Shown here piece after piece: positions 1-8,016 of a DNA stretch of 19,260 bases. The number at the start of each line of letters is the position of its first letter. Within the stretch, counting starts at the first letter, position 1. The position numbers and the translations under genes are program-made. The notes under the pieces were generated by a model. That model saw nothing but the letters and a program-made list of their open reading frames with translations. It was not told the DNA's origin and did no database searches. The stretch covers positions 1 to 19,260 of the forward strand of contig JBGTLU010000023.1 of NCBI GenBank assembly GCA_041743935.1, given 5' to 3'. The DNA is from JBGTLU01 sp041743935. Its GTDB lineage: Bacteria > Bacteroidota > Bacteroidia > Sphingobacteriales > Sphingobacteriaceae.

Positions 1-535
1 AGACATTATACTCAAATGGATAAATGCGCATGTCGTCCTTAAAGGATAATGCCTTTTTGCCGTATAATTTATACAAAGCTTCTTTTGCGCACCAACAAAC
101 GTACAACTGTTTAATTCTGTCAGGGCCTTGCATAAAATCTAATTCGACATCTGTTAAAAATTTATTTTTAATTCGCTCAATTTTATCTTTCACAACTTCT
201 ATATCTACCCCAATGCATTTATTTTTACTGAGCACTACCGCAGCAAAATCATAGGAATGAGAAATGGAAAGTTCATGTGGAAAATTGATTATAACCGGAC
301 GATTATATTCATCGGCCTGTAAATCAATGTATGAACTGGTTCCCATGAGTTCGCGCACCAAAACCCTGCTGCCTAACCATGTGCGTTTTCTGGTTTCGTT
401 CTTAAAAGAGTCGAATAAATTTATTTCTTGTTGTTTAAGTTGGAGTTTTGCCACTAACTCATCGCTATTTTCTGTTATTTTCCATACCCCTAATACGGTA
501 TCCTCAGCTATCGTTTTTCTTAAAAAAAGTGGCAT
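1..535 (-). CDS. 4'-phosphopantetheinyl transferase (Sfp type), 3' end outside window
   Basis: Transfers the 4'-phosphopantetheine arm of CoA onto a conserved serine of carrier proteins such as acyl carrier protein. I translated this frame from the minus strand: it is open from an ATG at 535 to the window edge, giving 178 residues without a stop. Visible signatures are an SISHS segment (about residues 90-94), the metal-binding GVDIE motif (109-113, Asp111 and Glu113) and WCAKEALYK (148-156), matching the family's W-x-x-K-E-A-x-x-K. Members usually run somewhat over 200 residues, so only the C-terminal tail should be missing. It is divergent from dcd with a 46-base gap. Whether it is a holo-ACP synthase for fatty acid synthesis or activates a secondary-metabolite carrier cannot be told here. 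The family call is firm; the substrate is unknown. Confidence 0.9.
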   Translation of the reverse strand, partial: MPLFLRKTIAEDTVLGVWKITENSDELVAKLQLKQQEINLFDSFKNETRKRTWLGSRVLVRELMGTSSYIDLQADEYNRPVIINFPHELSISHSYDFAAVVLSKNKCIGVDIEVVKDKIERIKNKFLTDVELDFMQGPDRIKQLYVCWCAKEALYKLYGKKALSFKDDMRIYPFEYNV

Positions 536-553
536 TAAACAAGTTTTTTATTT

Positions 554-565
554 GCTAAATTTAGC
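554..565. repeat. 12-bp palindrome between the divergent PPTase and dcd genes
   Basis: GCTAAATTTAGC is a perfect palindrome in the 46-base divergent gap. Its core TAAATTTA is one base off the TAnnTTTG -7 box on both strands, but I find no TTG at the right spacing on either. It could be an operator or part of a shared promoter; this is inference only. Confidence 0.35.
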
Positions 566-581
566 TACTTATTTTTAATAC

Positions 582-1118
582 ATGATATTATCTGATAAAC
601 GAATACTAGAAGAAATTACAAAAGGAACGATTATTATAGAACCATATGATCGGAAATATTTGGGAACCAATTCCTACGATGTGCACCTTGGCAAACATTT
701 GGCAACTTATGCCGATAGAGAATTAGATGCACGAAAACACAATCAAGTAATTCATTTTGAAATTCCGGAAGAAGGATTTGTGCTACAACCCAATACATTG
801 TACTTGGGTGTAACTGCAGAATATACCGAAACACATGCTCATGTGCCGTTTTTGGAAGGAAAATCGAGCACCGGACGTTTGGGAATTGATATACACGCTA
901 CCGCCGGTAAAGGCGATGTTGGCTTTTGTAATACCTGGACTTTGGAAATCTCTTGTGCACAGCCCGTTCGTATATATGCAGGCATGCCCATCGGGCAACT
1001 AATCTATTTTGTTGTAGAGGGCGATATAGATACTTATTACAATAAAAAAGGCAACGCAAAATACAATACCCGCACCATACAACCCGTTGAATCTATGATG
1101 TGGAAAAACACATTTTAA
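582..1118 (+). CDS. dcd: dCTP deaminase (possibly bifunctional dCTP deaminase/dUTPase)
   Basis: Deaminates dCTP in the cytosol, supplying dUTP/dUMP for thymidylate synthesis. The 178-residue length is about normal for the family. The trimeric active-site segment reads EGKSSTGRLG (residues 92-101): Ser95, Ser96 and Arg99 align with Ser111, Ser112 and Arg115 of the E. coli enzyme at a constant offset of 16, and the general base Glu122 (in LEIS) aligns with Glu138. Arg110 of E. coli is Lys94 here. The stretch HATAGKGDVGF (105-115) carries Gly109 where E. coli has His125, so it looks more like archaeal and mycobacterial bifunctional Dcd-Dut enzymes, which release dUMP directly. The C-terminal lid region (YNKKGNAKYN) is present. 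The next gene starts 11 bases downstream, so they are probably co-transcribed. Family assignment is sure; bifunctionality is only suggested. Confidence 0.93.
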   Translation: MILSDKRILEEITKGTIIIEPYDRKYLGTNSYDVHLGKHLATYADRELDARKHNQVIHFEIPEEGFVLQPNTLYLGVTAEYTETHAHVPFLEGKSSTGRLGIDIHATAGKGDVGFCNTWTLEISCAQPVRIYAGMPIGQLIYFVVEGDIDTYYNKKGNAKYNTRTIQPVESMMWKNTF

Positions 1119-1129
1119 AACTAAATAAT

Positions 1130-3823
1130 ATGAAACGAGCAGGCATCTTTTTATCCCTGCTCTTGCTTGCAGGAGCTTCGATTTCTTTTATTGTGGCAAA
1201 CATTTCGCCCAACGAAATTCTAACCCAATTAACCGATAAGCTAAATGATTTCCGAAAGAATCGTCCGCAAGAAAAAGTATATCTACATTTTGATAAACCT
1301 TATTATGCTGCCGGTGACGAAATGTGGTTTAAAGCCTATTTGGTAAATGCCGCATCCAACACCCCATCAACATTAAGCAATATTATTTATGTTGAATTAC
1401 TAGATGGGCTAGATAAAACTGTAAAACAATTAATCTTAAGCAGAGAAAACGGAAACTTTAATGGCAGTTTTAAATTAAATGATACCCTGCCCGAAGGAAA
1501 CTACCGAGTAAGAGCCTACACCAATTGGATGCGAAATCTAGACGAGGAATATTTCTTTGTTCGGAATTTTGAAGTGGGCAATGTGCGCCTAAGCACCGTT
1601 ACCATGACCGCAAATTTTGTTATGGATAGCGCTCGGGCAAAACCAGAATTAATGGCAGAAATATCATTCACGGATAATATAAAACAGCCAATTAAAAATA
1701 AAGCGGTAGAATATAACATCATCATGGTGGGAAGAAATGGTACAAAAGGCAATACCATTACAGATTCGGATGGGGTAATTAAAGTGCCAGTACCTAATTC
1801 TAATAATCCGAGCCATGTAGATAAACGAATTTCAGTAACTATAAACTACGATGGGCAACCATTTACCCGCGATTTTTACTTGCCTTATTATTCCAATGAA
1901 ATGCTGATGGATTTTTTCCCCGAAGGCGGAGACCTTGTAGCAGGTTTAAATTCTACGGTGGCATTTAAAGTAAGCGATGAATTCGGAAATGCGGTGGATG
2001 TTACTGGTTATATACAAGATACTGCTGGAAATAAATTGATGGAAATTTCCACTTCTCATCAAGGAATGGGCAAGTTTACTTATTTGCCACAATCCGATTT
2101 AAAATACCAAGCAGTTATAAATAAGAGAGACGGTTCAATAGCTTATTTCGATTTGCCAGAAGCACTTTCATCAGGGATGGTTATCAACATTATAAAACAA
2201 GAAAAAGATAAAATTACAGCGGCAATAAAGGTTTCTAGAAAATACTTCGAAGAATCTCCAAGCGTATTGTTAATCGGGCAAAGCAAAAATGTCCCCTATT
2301 ATTCAAGTGTTATTGATCTTCGACAAAATGTTCAAATAATTGAAATACCTACCGAGTTTTTCCCGAGTGGCATTACGCAATTCACGCTATTTACCTCAGA
2401 TGGAAAACCCATGAGCGAAAGATTGGTATTTATTAATAAAAACGATTTTTTACAGTTTGATATAAAAGCAGCAAAAGCCAATTATCTACCCAGAGAAAAA
2501 GTAGAAGTATCCATTAAGGTAGATGGAGACAAGAATGTAGAAAACGGAGAATATTCGGTAGCTGTAACCGATGATAATTACGTAACCTACGATGGAACCG
2601 AAAGAAATATCCTCAACGACTTACTCCTAACATCCGATTTAAAAGGTAAAATAGATAATCCTGGGCAGTATTTTTCTCCAAATGCCAGCAACAGCCTAGA
2701 CTTAATAATGCTCACCAATGGCTGGCGAAGATTTTCATGGACGGATATTTTAAAACCATCGTTGGCAAGAAATGAATTCGATTTTGAGAAAGATTTATCC
2801 TTTACAGGCAGAGTTAGAGATTTAAGCGAAGAACCTATGCCAGATGCTCAAGTTTCGGGAACTACCAATATTAAAGGAGCCAAACCTATCACAGCGGTAA
2901 CCGATAAACGTGGTTATTTTACGGTCTCGGGCTTCAATTTTCCGGATAGCACCCGTTTAATTATTCAGGCTCGTACAGCAAAAGGAAGTCGTGCACTTTA
3001 CATAGACATGAACGAAAGTTTTGCCGAGATACGAGCAAAAAGAGCACTATTTAATCCAAACGTAAACCAACGCATAGCAAATTATACTAGAGCAAACCAA
3101 GAAGAGTTTGCTTATGAAAGAGGAAAATTAGGGTTGCGACCAATTTTATTGGGAGAAGTTACCATTGTGGCATCCAGAATAAATCGTACTTCATCCAGCT
3201 CACTAGGTGGTATAGCCGATATTGTAATTACCAGAGAAGAAATAGTTAAAAATACCCGAAGTGGTAGTTTGCTTAGCCTTTTTGATGGTAGATATGCCGG
3301 TATACGAGTGGTAAACGGCAGGATCTTAATTAGAGGATTATTAAATACTGGCCGTTCAACCGATCCATTGGTAATAGTAGATGGAATGTATGCGGGCCCC
3401 GAAATAATTTCTACCATTAATGTAAACGACGTAGAATCGGTAGAGATTTTAAAGAATGCAGCCAATACTTCTTTGTATGGTTTGCGTGGAGGCAATGGCG
3501 TAATTATCATTAATACGCGCAGAGGACAGTTTTATAATGGCCCAATACAAAGAAGAGGATTGCTTAATTATTTCCCTATTGGGTACCACGAGGCCAGAGA
3601 ATTCTATCAACCAAAATACGAGGAAGAAAAAGTAAAAAACAGTGCCGACCCCGATTTGCGCACCACCCTCTTTTGGGATGGAGATTTAAAACCAGATGCT
3701 AATGGAATGATTAAGTTTTGGTTCTATGCCTCTGACAGACCAACTACCTACTCTGTAACCATAGAAGGCATTAGCGAGAACGGAAAACTCGGAAGAGCGG
3801 TTGGCAAAATAGCCAGAAAGTAA
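1130..3823 (+). CDS. Secreted MG2-domain / TonB-receptor plug-domain protein without a beta-barrel
   Basis: Large exported protein of a type common in Bacteroidota; its exact role is not established. I chose the ATG at 1130 over an in-frame ATG at 1100 (inside dcd) because it begins a clean signal peptide: MKR then a hydrophobic run to about residue 23. It encodes 897 residues. Near residues 48-70 lies the macroglobulin MG2-like segment EKVYLHFDKPYYAAGDEMWF. Further MG-like beta-sandwich sequence follows, then a carboxypeptidase-regulatory-like fold at about 558-617, and a TonB-dependent-receptor plug at about 674-800 with the typical DPLVIVDGMY and VESVEILKNA segments. A final beta-rich segment (848-887) ends the protein. 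No barrel follows the plug and no SusD partner is nearby. It may act in envelope transport or protein capture, but this is inference. Ends at the terminator at 3853. Confidence 0.85.
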   Translation: MKRAGIFLSLLLLAGASISFIVANISPNEILTQLTDKLNDFRKNRPQEKVYLHFDKPYYAAGDEMWFKAYLVNAASNTPSTLSNIIYVELLDGLDKTVKQLILSRENGNFNGSFKLNDTLPEGNYRVRAYTNWMRNLDEEYFFVRNFEVGNVRLSTVTMTANFVMDSARAKPELMAEISFTDNIKQPIKNKAVEYNIIMVGRNGTKGNTITDSDGVIKVPVPNSNNPSHVDKRISVTINYDGQPFTRDFYLPYYSNEMLMDFFPEGGDLVAGLNSTVAFKVSDEFGNAVDVTGYIQDTAGNKLMEISTSHQGMGKFTYLPQSDLKYQAVINKRDGSIAYFDLPEALSSGMVINIIKQEKDKITAAIKVSRKYFEESPSVLLIGQSKNVPYYSSVIDLRQNVQIIEIPTEFFPSGITQFTLFTSDGKPMSERLVFINKNDFLQFDIKAAKANYLPREKVEVSIKVDGDKNVENGEYSVAVTDDNYVTYDGTERNILNDLLLTSDLKGKIDNPGQYFSPNASNSLDLIMLTNGWRRFSWTDILKPSLARNEFDFEKDLSFTGRVRDLSEEPMPDAQVSGTTNIKGAKPITAVTDKRGYFTVSGFNFPDSTRLIIQARTAKGSRALYIDMNESFAEIRAKRALFNPNVNQRIANYTRANQEEFAYERGKLGLRPILLGEVTIVASRINRTSSSSLGGIADIVITREEIVKNTRSGSLLSLFDGRYAGIRVVNGRILIRGLLNTGRSTDPLVIVDGMYAGPEIISTINVNDVESVEILKNAANTSLYGLRGGNGVIIINTRRGQFYNGPIQRRGLLNYFPIGYHEAREFYQPKYEEEKVKNSADPDLRTTLFWDGDLKPDANGMIKFWFYASDRPTTYSVTIEGISENGKLGRAVGKIARK

Positions 3824-3852
3824 TACCGATTAAAACTTAAGTTATAAAACTA

Positions 3853-3885
3853 AAAAAGCCCCGACATTCATCGTCGGGGCTTTTT
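3853..3885. terminator. Bidirectional intrinsic terminator between convergent genes
   Basis: A 13-bp perfect stem pairs AAAAAGCCCCGAC (3853-3865) with GTCGGGGCTTTTT (3873-3885) around a 7-base loop. The GC-rich stem is flanked by A and T runs, so it ends in a T run on either strand. It lies 29 bases after the MG2/plug stop and 18 bases after the prolyl oligopeptidase stop, serving both. Confidence 0.95.
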
Positions 3886-3903
3886 GCAATTAACTAATTC
3901 TGT

Positions 3904-6045
3904 TTATTTCTTCTTTATTATCGGGTGCCCCGTATTTTGGAAGAAGAAGGCATATATATCTGCCAGTTCTTGTATGCTTTTAGAAATGGGTTTTCCGGCT
4001 CCGTGCCCTGCATCGGTTTCAATTCTTATGAGTACTGGGTTAGTGCCTTGGTGCATTTCTTGTAAAGTAGCAGCAAATTTAAAGGAGTGTGCAGGTACCA
4101 CGCGGTCATCATGATCTGCCGTGGTAATCATGGTTGCCGGATAAGCCGTTCCTTTTTTCAAATTATGCAATGGAGAATACTTTATCAGATAATCAAATTG
4201 GTCTTTAAAATCAGATGAGCCGTATTCTACTGCCCAACCCCAACCAATGGTAAATTTATGGTAACGCAACATATCTAACACACCAACCGCCGGGAAAGCA
4301 ACTTTAAATAATTCTGGTCGTTGGGTCATAACGGCACCAACCAATAGACCACCATTAGAGCCACCGGCAATTGCTAATTTCTCGCTACTAGTATATCCTT
4401 CTTCAATCAGGTATTCGGCAGCAGCAATAAAATCATCAAATACATTTTGTTTTTTATCTAGCATGCCCGCTTTGTGCCATTCTTCGCCATATTCTCCGCC
4501 ACCTCTTAAATTAGGTACAGCATATACAGCTCCATTTTCCAACATCACCAAACGTGCTGCACTAAAAGAAGGAGTTATGTTGATATTAAATCCACCATAA
4601 GCATATAAATAAGTTGGGTTCGTTCCATCTAACTTCAATCCTTTTTTATGTACGATAAACATGGGCACTTTTGTGCCGTCATTACTTTCATAAAAAACTT
4701 GTTTGGTTTCAAACTGATCTAAATCAACACTCAATTTTGGTGCTTTAAATAAAGTAGATTCTCCGCTTTCTACCTCAAACTTATAAATAAGATTAGGAGC
4801 AGTAAATCCACTAAAACTATAAAACGTGGTACTCTGTTTTTTAGAACCAGAAATACCCCCAGATGTACCAATGCCTGGCAATGGAACATCTCTTACTTTC
4901 TTACCGGCTCTATCGTATTGGGCAATTTTGGTGCTTGCATCTTGCAAATAAGTAGCAAATAAATAATTACCTGCCGTACCTACATTTTGCAATAGGTTTG
5001 TACCCTCTTCTATAACGTTTGTCCAATTTGCAGGATCTGCATTTTTAGGGTCGATAGAAACTAAGCGATATTTAGAAGCGCCATTATCGGTTAAAACCAT
5101 TAATTTATCCCCCTCGTTATCAATTACACTATAATTGTTTTTAAAACCAGGTAAAACTAAATTCAGTTTACCAGCAGGGTCGGCTAAATCTTGTACATAT
5201 ACTGCATTTCCGGATGTGCCTTCAGAAGAGTAGATAATTAAATAACGCTCATCATCTGTTACCGACGCAAAGAAATAGCGTTTCGGGAAATCTTTTTCCC
5301 AATACACTAATTTATCTTCTGTTTGCGGTGTTCCTAACTTATGGTAGTATACTTTGTGAAATTCATTTTGTTGAGATAAACCTGTGCCACCTTTGGGCTC
5401 ATCGTATCTGCTATAATAAAAACCATCTTTATACCACGATGCACTAGAGAATTTTACCCAAGCAATGCTATCGGTCATTACTTTGCCAGTGGCAACTTCT
5501 TTTACAAATATGGTATTCCAGTCAGAACCGGCTTTTGAAATATTGTAGGCACAATATTTATAATCATTAGAAAAAGTTAAACCGCTTAAAGAAACAGTGC
5601 CACCTTCTGATAATTTATTTGGGTCGATGAAGACTTCAGGTTCGCCGTCTAATCCTGTTTGTTTGTATAAAACACTTTGATTTTGTAAGCCGTCGTTTTT
5701 ATAAAAGAATACATAATCGCCAACCAGGAATGGTTGCCCAAAGCGCTCGTAATTCCAAACATCGGTAATGCGTTTTTGCAATGCTTCGCGATACGGAATC
5801 TGAGAAAGGTAGTTTTGAGTTACTTCGTTTTGAGCTTTAACCCAAGCAGCAGTTGCTTCGCTGCTATCGTTTTCTAACCAACGATAGGGGTCTTCTATTT
5901 TAGTTCCAAAATAATCATCAACAGTACCGTCTTTTTCGGTTACCGGATACGGCATCAGGGTTATTTCGTCAGCAGGCATAATCTTTTTTTCGCTACAACT
6001 GTAAAGAAACAAACCCAAGCATAATAAGGTGAAGGTTTTTTTCAT
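3904..6045 (-). CDS. Prolyl oligopeptidase family (S9A) serine peptidase, lipoprotein
   Basis: Cleaves after proline in oligopeptides. From the ATG at 6045 it has 713 residues; an in-frame ATG at 6075 was rejected because the later start gives a clean lipoprotein signal, MKKTFTLLCLGLFLYSC, with Cys17 as the probable lipidation site. The N-terminal DPYRWLEN segment is typical of the family and is followed by a beta-propeller (about 70-430) that limits access to long substrates. The alpha/beta-hydrolase domain has YAYGGFN, NLRGGGEYGEEW, the nucleophile Ser563 in GGSNGG, the acid in DHDDRV and His681 in DAGHG, so the triad is complete. It is probably anchored in the envelope, facing the periplasm or the surface, for peptide nutrition. 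It stands alone between a terminator and a divergent promoter region. Confidence 0.95.
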   Translation of the reverse strand: MKKTFTLLCLGLFLYSCSEKKIMPADEITLMPYPVTEKDGTVDDYFGTKIEDPYRWLENDSSEATAAWVKAQNEVTQNYLSQIPYREALQKRITDVWNYERFGQPFLVGDYVFFYKNDGLQNQSVLYKQTGLDGEPEVFIDPNKLSEGGTVSLSGLTFSNDYKYCAYNISKAGSDWNTIFVKEVATGKVMTDSIAWVKFSSASWYKDGFYYSRYDEPKGGTGLSQQNEFHKVYYHKLGTPQTEDKLVYWEKDFPKRYFFASVTDDERYLIIYSSEGTSGNAVYVQDLADPAGKLNLVLPGFKNNYSVIDNEGDKLMVLTDNGASKYRLVSIDPKNADPANWTNVIEEGTNLLQNVGTAGNYLFATYLQDASTKIAQYDRAGKKVRDVPLPGIGTSGGISGSKKQSTTFYSFSGFTAPNLIYKFEVESGESTLFKAPKLSVDLDQFETKQVFYESNDGTKVPMFIVHKKGLKLDGTNPTYLYAYGGFNINITPSFSAARLVMLENGAVYAVPNLRGGGEYGEEWHKAGMLDKKQNVFDDFIAAAEYLIEEGYTSSEKLAIAGGSNGGLLVGAVMTQRPELFKVAFPAVGVLDMLRYHKFTIGWGWAVEYGSSDFKDQFDYLIKYSPLHNLKKGTAYPATMITTADHDDRVVPAHSFKFAATLQEMHQGTNPVLIRIETDAGHGAGKPISKSIQELADIYAFFFQNTGHPIIKKK

Positions 6046-6097
6046 GGAGTTTATATTTATTTTTTTGAGAAACATAAAAGTAATAAAATTAAGCAGC

Positions 6098-6105
6098 CAA
6101 AGCTA
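6098..6105 (-). promoter_or_regulatory. Candidate -7 box for the prolyl oligopeptidase gene
   Basis: The minus strand reads TAGCTTTG, an exact match to the Bacteroidota TAnnTTTG element, about 50 bases upstream of the start codon at 6045. No convincing TTG lies 19-21 bases further upstream, so the promoter is incomplete or weak. Confidence 0.4.
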
Positions 6106-6245
6106 TTGTAACAACATGTATTCTAAGTGTTACATTTTGGTATCTCGACATAATAAGTAAAAATGCATTATTATTTAGGTGGATGTTTTGCTTAAATCCT
6201 TAATTTTATCAGCAATAAATAATCTATCTATTAAGATATCAAACA

Positions 6246-6998
6246 TTGAAGAAAATATATTTTGCATCCGATTTTCATTTGGGAGTACCCGACGAACAAA
6301 GCAGTCGGGCACGTGAAGCTCGGATAGTTAACTGGCTGGAAAGCATAAAAACCGATGCACGTGAGATTTATTTAATGGGAGATATTTTTGATTTTTGGTT
6401 CGAGTATAAACGGGTAATTCCAAAAGGGTTCATCCGATTGCAAGGCAAACTTGCCGAAATTGCGGATGCAGGCATAACCATTCATTTTTTTACCGGAAAT
6501 CATGATATGTGGATGTTTGATTATTTCGAGAAAGAACTTGGGGTAACTATCCACCGTCATCCAATCACCAAAACATTTGATGGGAAACAATTTTATCTTG
6601 CTCATGGCGATGGTTTAGGCCCTGGCGACACATCCTACAAAATCTTGAAACGAATATTTGCGAGTAAACTTTGTCAGTGGCTTTTTGCTCGTTTGCACCC
6701 AAACTTTGGTATTTGGATTGCCGAAAAATGGTCGAAAAACAGTCGAATTGCTAGTGGTAAAAAGGAACAATTCTTGGGCGAAGAAAACGAGTGGCTGGCT
6801 ATCTATGCAAAAGAAATATTAGCAAACCAACCCATAGATTATTTCATCTTTGGGCATAGGCATTTGCCTTTAGATATTGCCCTTACCGAAGAAAGTCGGT
6901 ACATCAATTTAGGAGAATGGATACACTTTAACTCCTATGCTGTTTGGGATGGCAAGGTTTTGGAGCTAAAATACTTCAAAGAAGACCATGCATTTTAA
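6246..6998 (+). CDS. lpxH: UDP-2,3-diacylglucosamine diphosphatase (lipid A synthesis), TTG start
   Basis: Hydrolyses UDP-2,3-diacylglucosamine to lipid X and UMP, a membrane-associated cytosolic step of lipid A synthesis. The 250-residue product has the calcineurin-like metallophosphoesterase motifs in order: SDFHLG (residues 8-13), MGDIFDFW, GNHDMW, AHGDG and GHRH. The start must be TTG at 6246: the conserved KIYFASDFHLG strand begins directly after it, and reading upstream in frame meets a TAA at 6216-6218 with no ATG or GTG between. No Shine-Dalgarno sequence is visible, as usual in this phylum. It is followed by the palindromic block at 7044-7172. The family fits well; other UDP-diacylglucosamine hydrolases (LpxI, LpxG) have different sequence signatures or architecture. 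Confidence 0.92.
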   Translation: MKKIYFASDFHLGVPDEQSSRAREARIVNWLESIKTDAREIYLMGDIFDFWFEYKRVIPKGFIRLQGKLAEIADAGITIHFFTGNHDMWMFDYFEKELGVTIHRHPITKTFDGKQFYLAHGDGLGPGDTSYKILKRIFASKLCQWLFARLHPNFGIWIAEKWSKNSRIASGKKEQFLGEENEWLAIYAKEILANQPIDYFIFGHRHLPLDIALTEESRYINLGEWIHFNSYAVWDGKVLELKYFKEDHAF

Positions 6999-7043
6999 AA
7001 TTGCTAAGGAAAAGATTAAAGTATTATAAAAGTGCTTGGGTGT

Positions 7044-7126
7044 CCACGAAAAGTGCGAACCGCAAGTTGTCGGGCAATAAAGTCAAGCTTGTGCGAAGAC
7101 GACAAGCTTGCGGTTGGTTTTCGTGG
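7044..7126. repeat. Long imperfect inverted repeat (hairpin 1 of a compound element)
   Basis: CCACGAAAA (7044-7052) pairs with TTTTCGTGG (7118-7126). After an internal loop, AACCGCAAG (7058-7066) pairs with CTTGCGGTT (7107-7115), and TTGTCG (7067-7072) pairs with CGACAA (7100-7105) across a one-base bulge. That is 24 base pairs closing a 27-base interior. The interior repeats the core CAAGCTTG (7084-7091), which recurs in the right arm (7103-7110). A T run (7131-7135) follows closely, so the structure could also terminate lpxH transcription. It contains no credible gene: apparent reading frames across it lack family features and are displaced by the hairpins. It resembles an intergenic repetitive palindrome. 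Confidence 0.8.
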
Positions 7127-7140
7127 TGTCTTTTTCTTGG

Positions 7141-7172
7141 TTACTTTCTTTTGGACAAGCAAAAGAAAGTAA
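7141..7172. repeat. Perfect 12-bp inverted repeat (hairpin 2 of a compound element)
   Basis: TTACTTTCTTTT (7141-7152) and AAAAGAAAGTAA (7161-7172) are perfect reverse complements around the 8-base loop GGACAAGC. It lies 14 bases beyond hairpin 1 and 28 bases before the next start codon, so it may affect that gene's mRNA. From memory, similar pyrimidine/purine hairpins recur between genes in Bacteroidota; this has not been checked. Confidence 0.8.
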
Positions 7173-7200
7173 GAGATTATTATATCGAAATTGGATTAAA

Positions 7201-8010
7201 ATGAAAAATAAACATACCTACTCAAGATTTTTGTTGATTGTTTTCTTGCTTTCTGTTTGTAATATTACTGCTCAAGCCCAAACATTAAAAGCCAGTTTAC
7301 CAATTCAAGCAGATTTTATAAGGGTAGATAAATTAGGAAGCATTTATGGAATTTGGTCGAGCGGAAATTCATTTTTTAAATTAAACGAACAAGGCGATTT
7401 GCAAGGTGCATTTTACCCAAAATATAGCGGAAGAATTTCCGATTTAGATGTTAGCGACCCTTTTCGTGTATTGTTATATTATTCAGATTATCAACGCCTA
7501 CTACTATTTGATAATACCATTTCCCTACTCTCCGAATTAAATCTGAGCAATATTCCTGATAGACAATTTACAGCCATTGTAGGTACGGGTGAGAGAACAA
7601 TTTGGGCTTTTGATGAGTTAAATTCAGAACTGGTTCGTATTTCAAGTACCATCGAAATACAAGCACTTTCTGGTAATATAGCTCGTTTAACCGGAAAACC
7701 CATCCAAATAAATCAACTACAAGCTAACAATAAATACGTACTTGGTGTAGATAGCAATAATGGAATAATCGTGTTCGATGCTTTTGGTACTTTTTCAAAA
7801 ATCATCCCCCTGATAAACATAAAATCCATTCAATTAGCCGGAGATAAAATCATTTATCTTGAAAATAACAAACTCATGGAAATGCAGATTGTTGATCTGC
7901 AAACCAGAGAAATTGCTTTACCATCGTTGGATAATATTCAACAAGTAATCTTATCAAATAATAGACTTTACATCTTAGCCGAAAAAACCGTATTTTTGTA
8001 CACTTTTTAA
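7201..8010 (+). CDS. Secreted protein of unknown function, possibly beta-propeller-like
   Basis: I do not recognise a named family. The ATG at 7201 is preferred over longer in-frame options because those run through the palindromic block, while 7201 gives a typical signal peptide: MKNKHTYSR, a hydrophobic stretch, then AQAQ as the cleavage region (about residue 26). The 269-residue product is almost wholly predicted beta: it has recurring segments of about 40 residues such as RVDKLGSIYGIW, LGVDSNNGIIVFDAFG and KIIYLENNKLMEM, which look like blades of a small beta-propeller. No catalytic motif or lipobox is visible. prfA begins 6 bases after its stop, so the two are probably co-transcribed, though a functional link is not evident. 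It is likely periplasmic. Confidence 0.75.
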   Translation: MKNKHTYSRFLLIVFLLSVCNITAQAQTLKASLPIQADFIRVDKLGSIYGIWSSGNSFFKLNEQGDLQGAFYPKYSGRISDLDVSDPFRVLLYYSDYQRLLLFDNTISLLSELNLSNIPDRQFTAIVGTGERTIWAFDELNSELVRISSTIEIQALSGNIARLTGKPIQINQLQANNKYVLGVDSNNGIIVFDAFGTFSKIIPLINIKSIQLAGDKIIYLENNKLMEMQIVDLQTREIALPSLDNIQQVILSNNRLYILAEKTVFLYTF

Positions 8011-8016
8011 GCATAT

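Noticed and set aside
24..578. Two plus-strand open frames over the first 580 bases
   Set aside because: They are antisense to the phosphopantetheinyl transferase, whose motifs on the minus strand are clear.
7044..7172. Insertion sequence or CRISPR array
   Set aside because: No transposase, target-site duplication or regularly spaced identical repeats; only two different hairpins.
7108..7200. N-terminal extension of the secreted protein to an ATG at 7108
   Set aside because: The extension is translated from the inverted repeats and would bury the signal peptide; ATG 7201 is better.
6944..7204. Open frame overlapping the end of lpxH and the palindromic block
   Set aside because: It runs through both hairpins, lacks any recognisable family feature and overlaps a well-supported gene.
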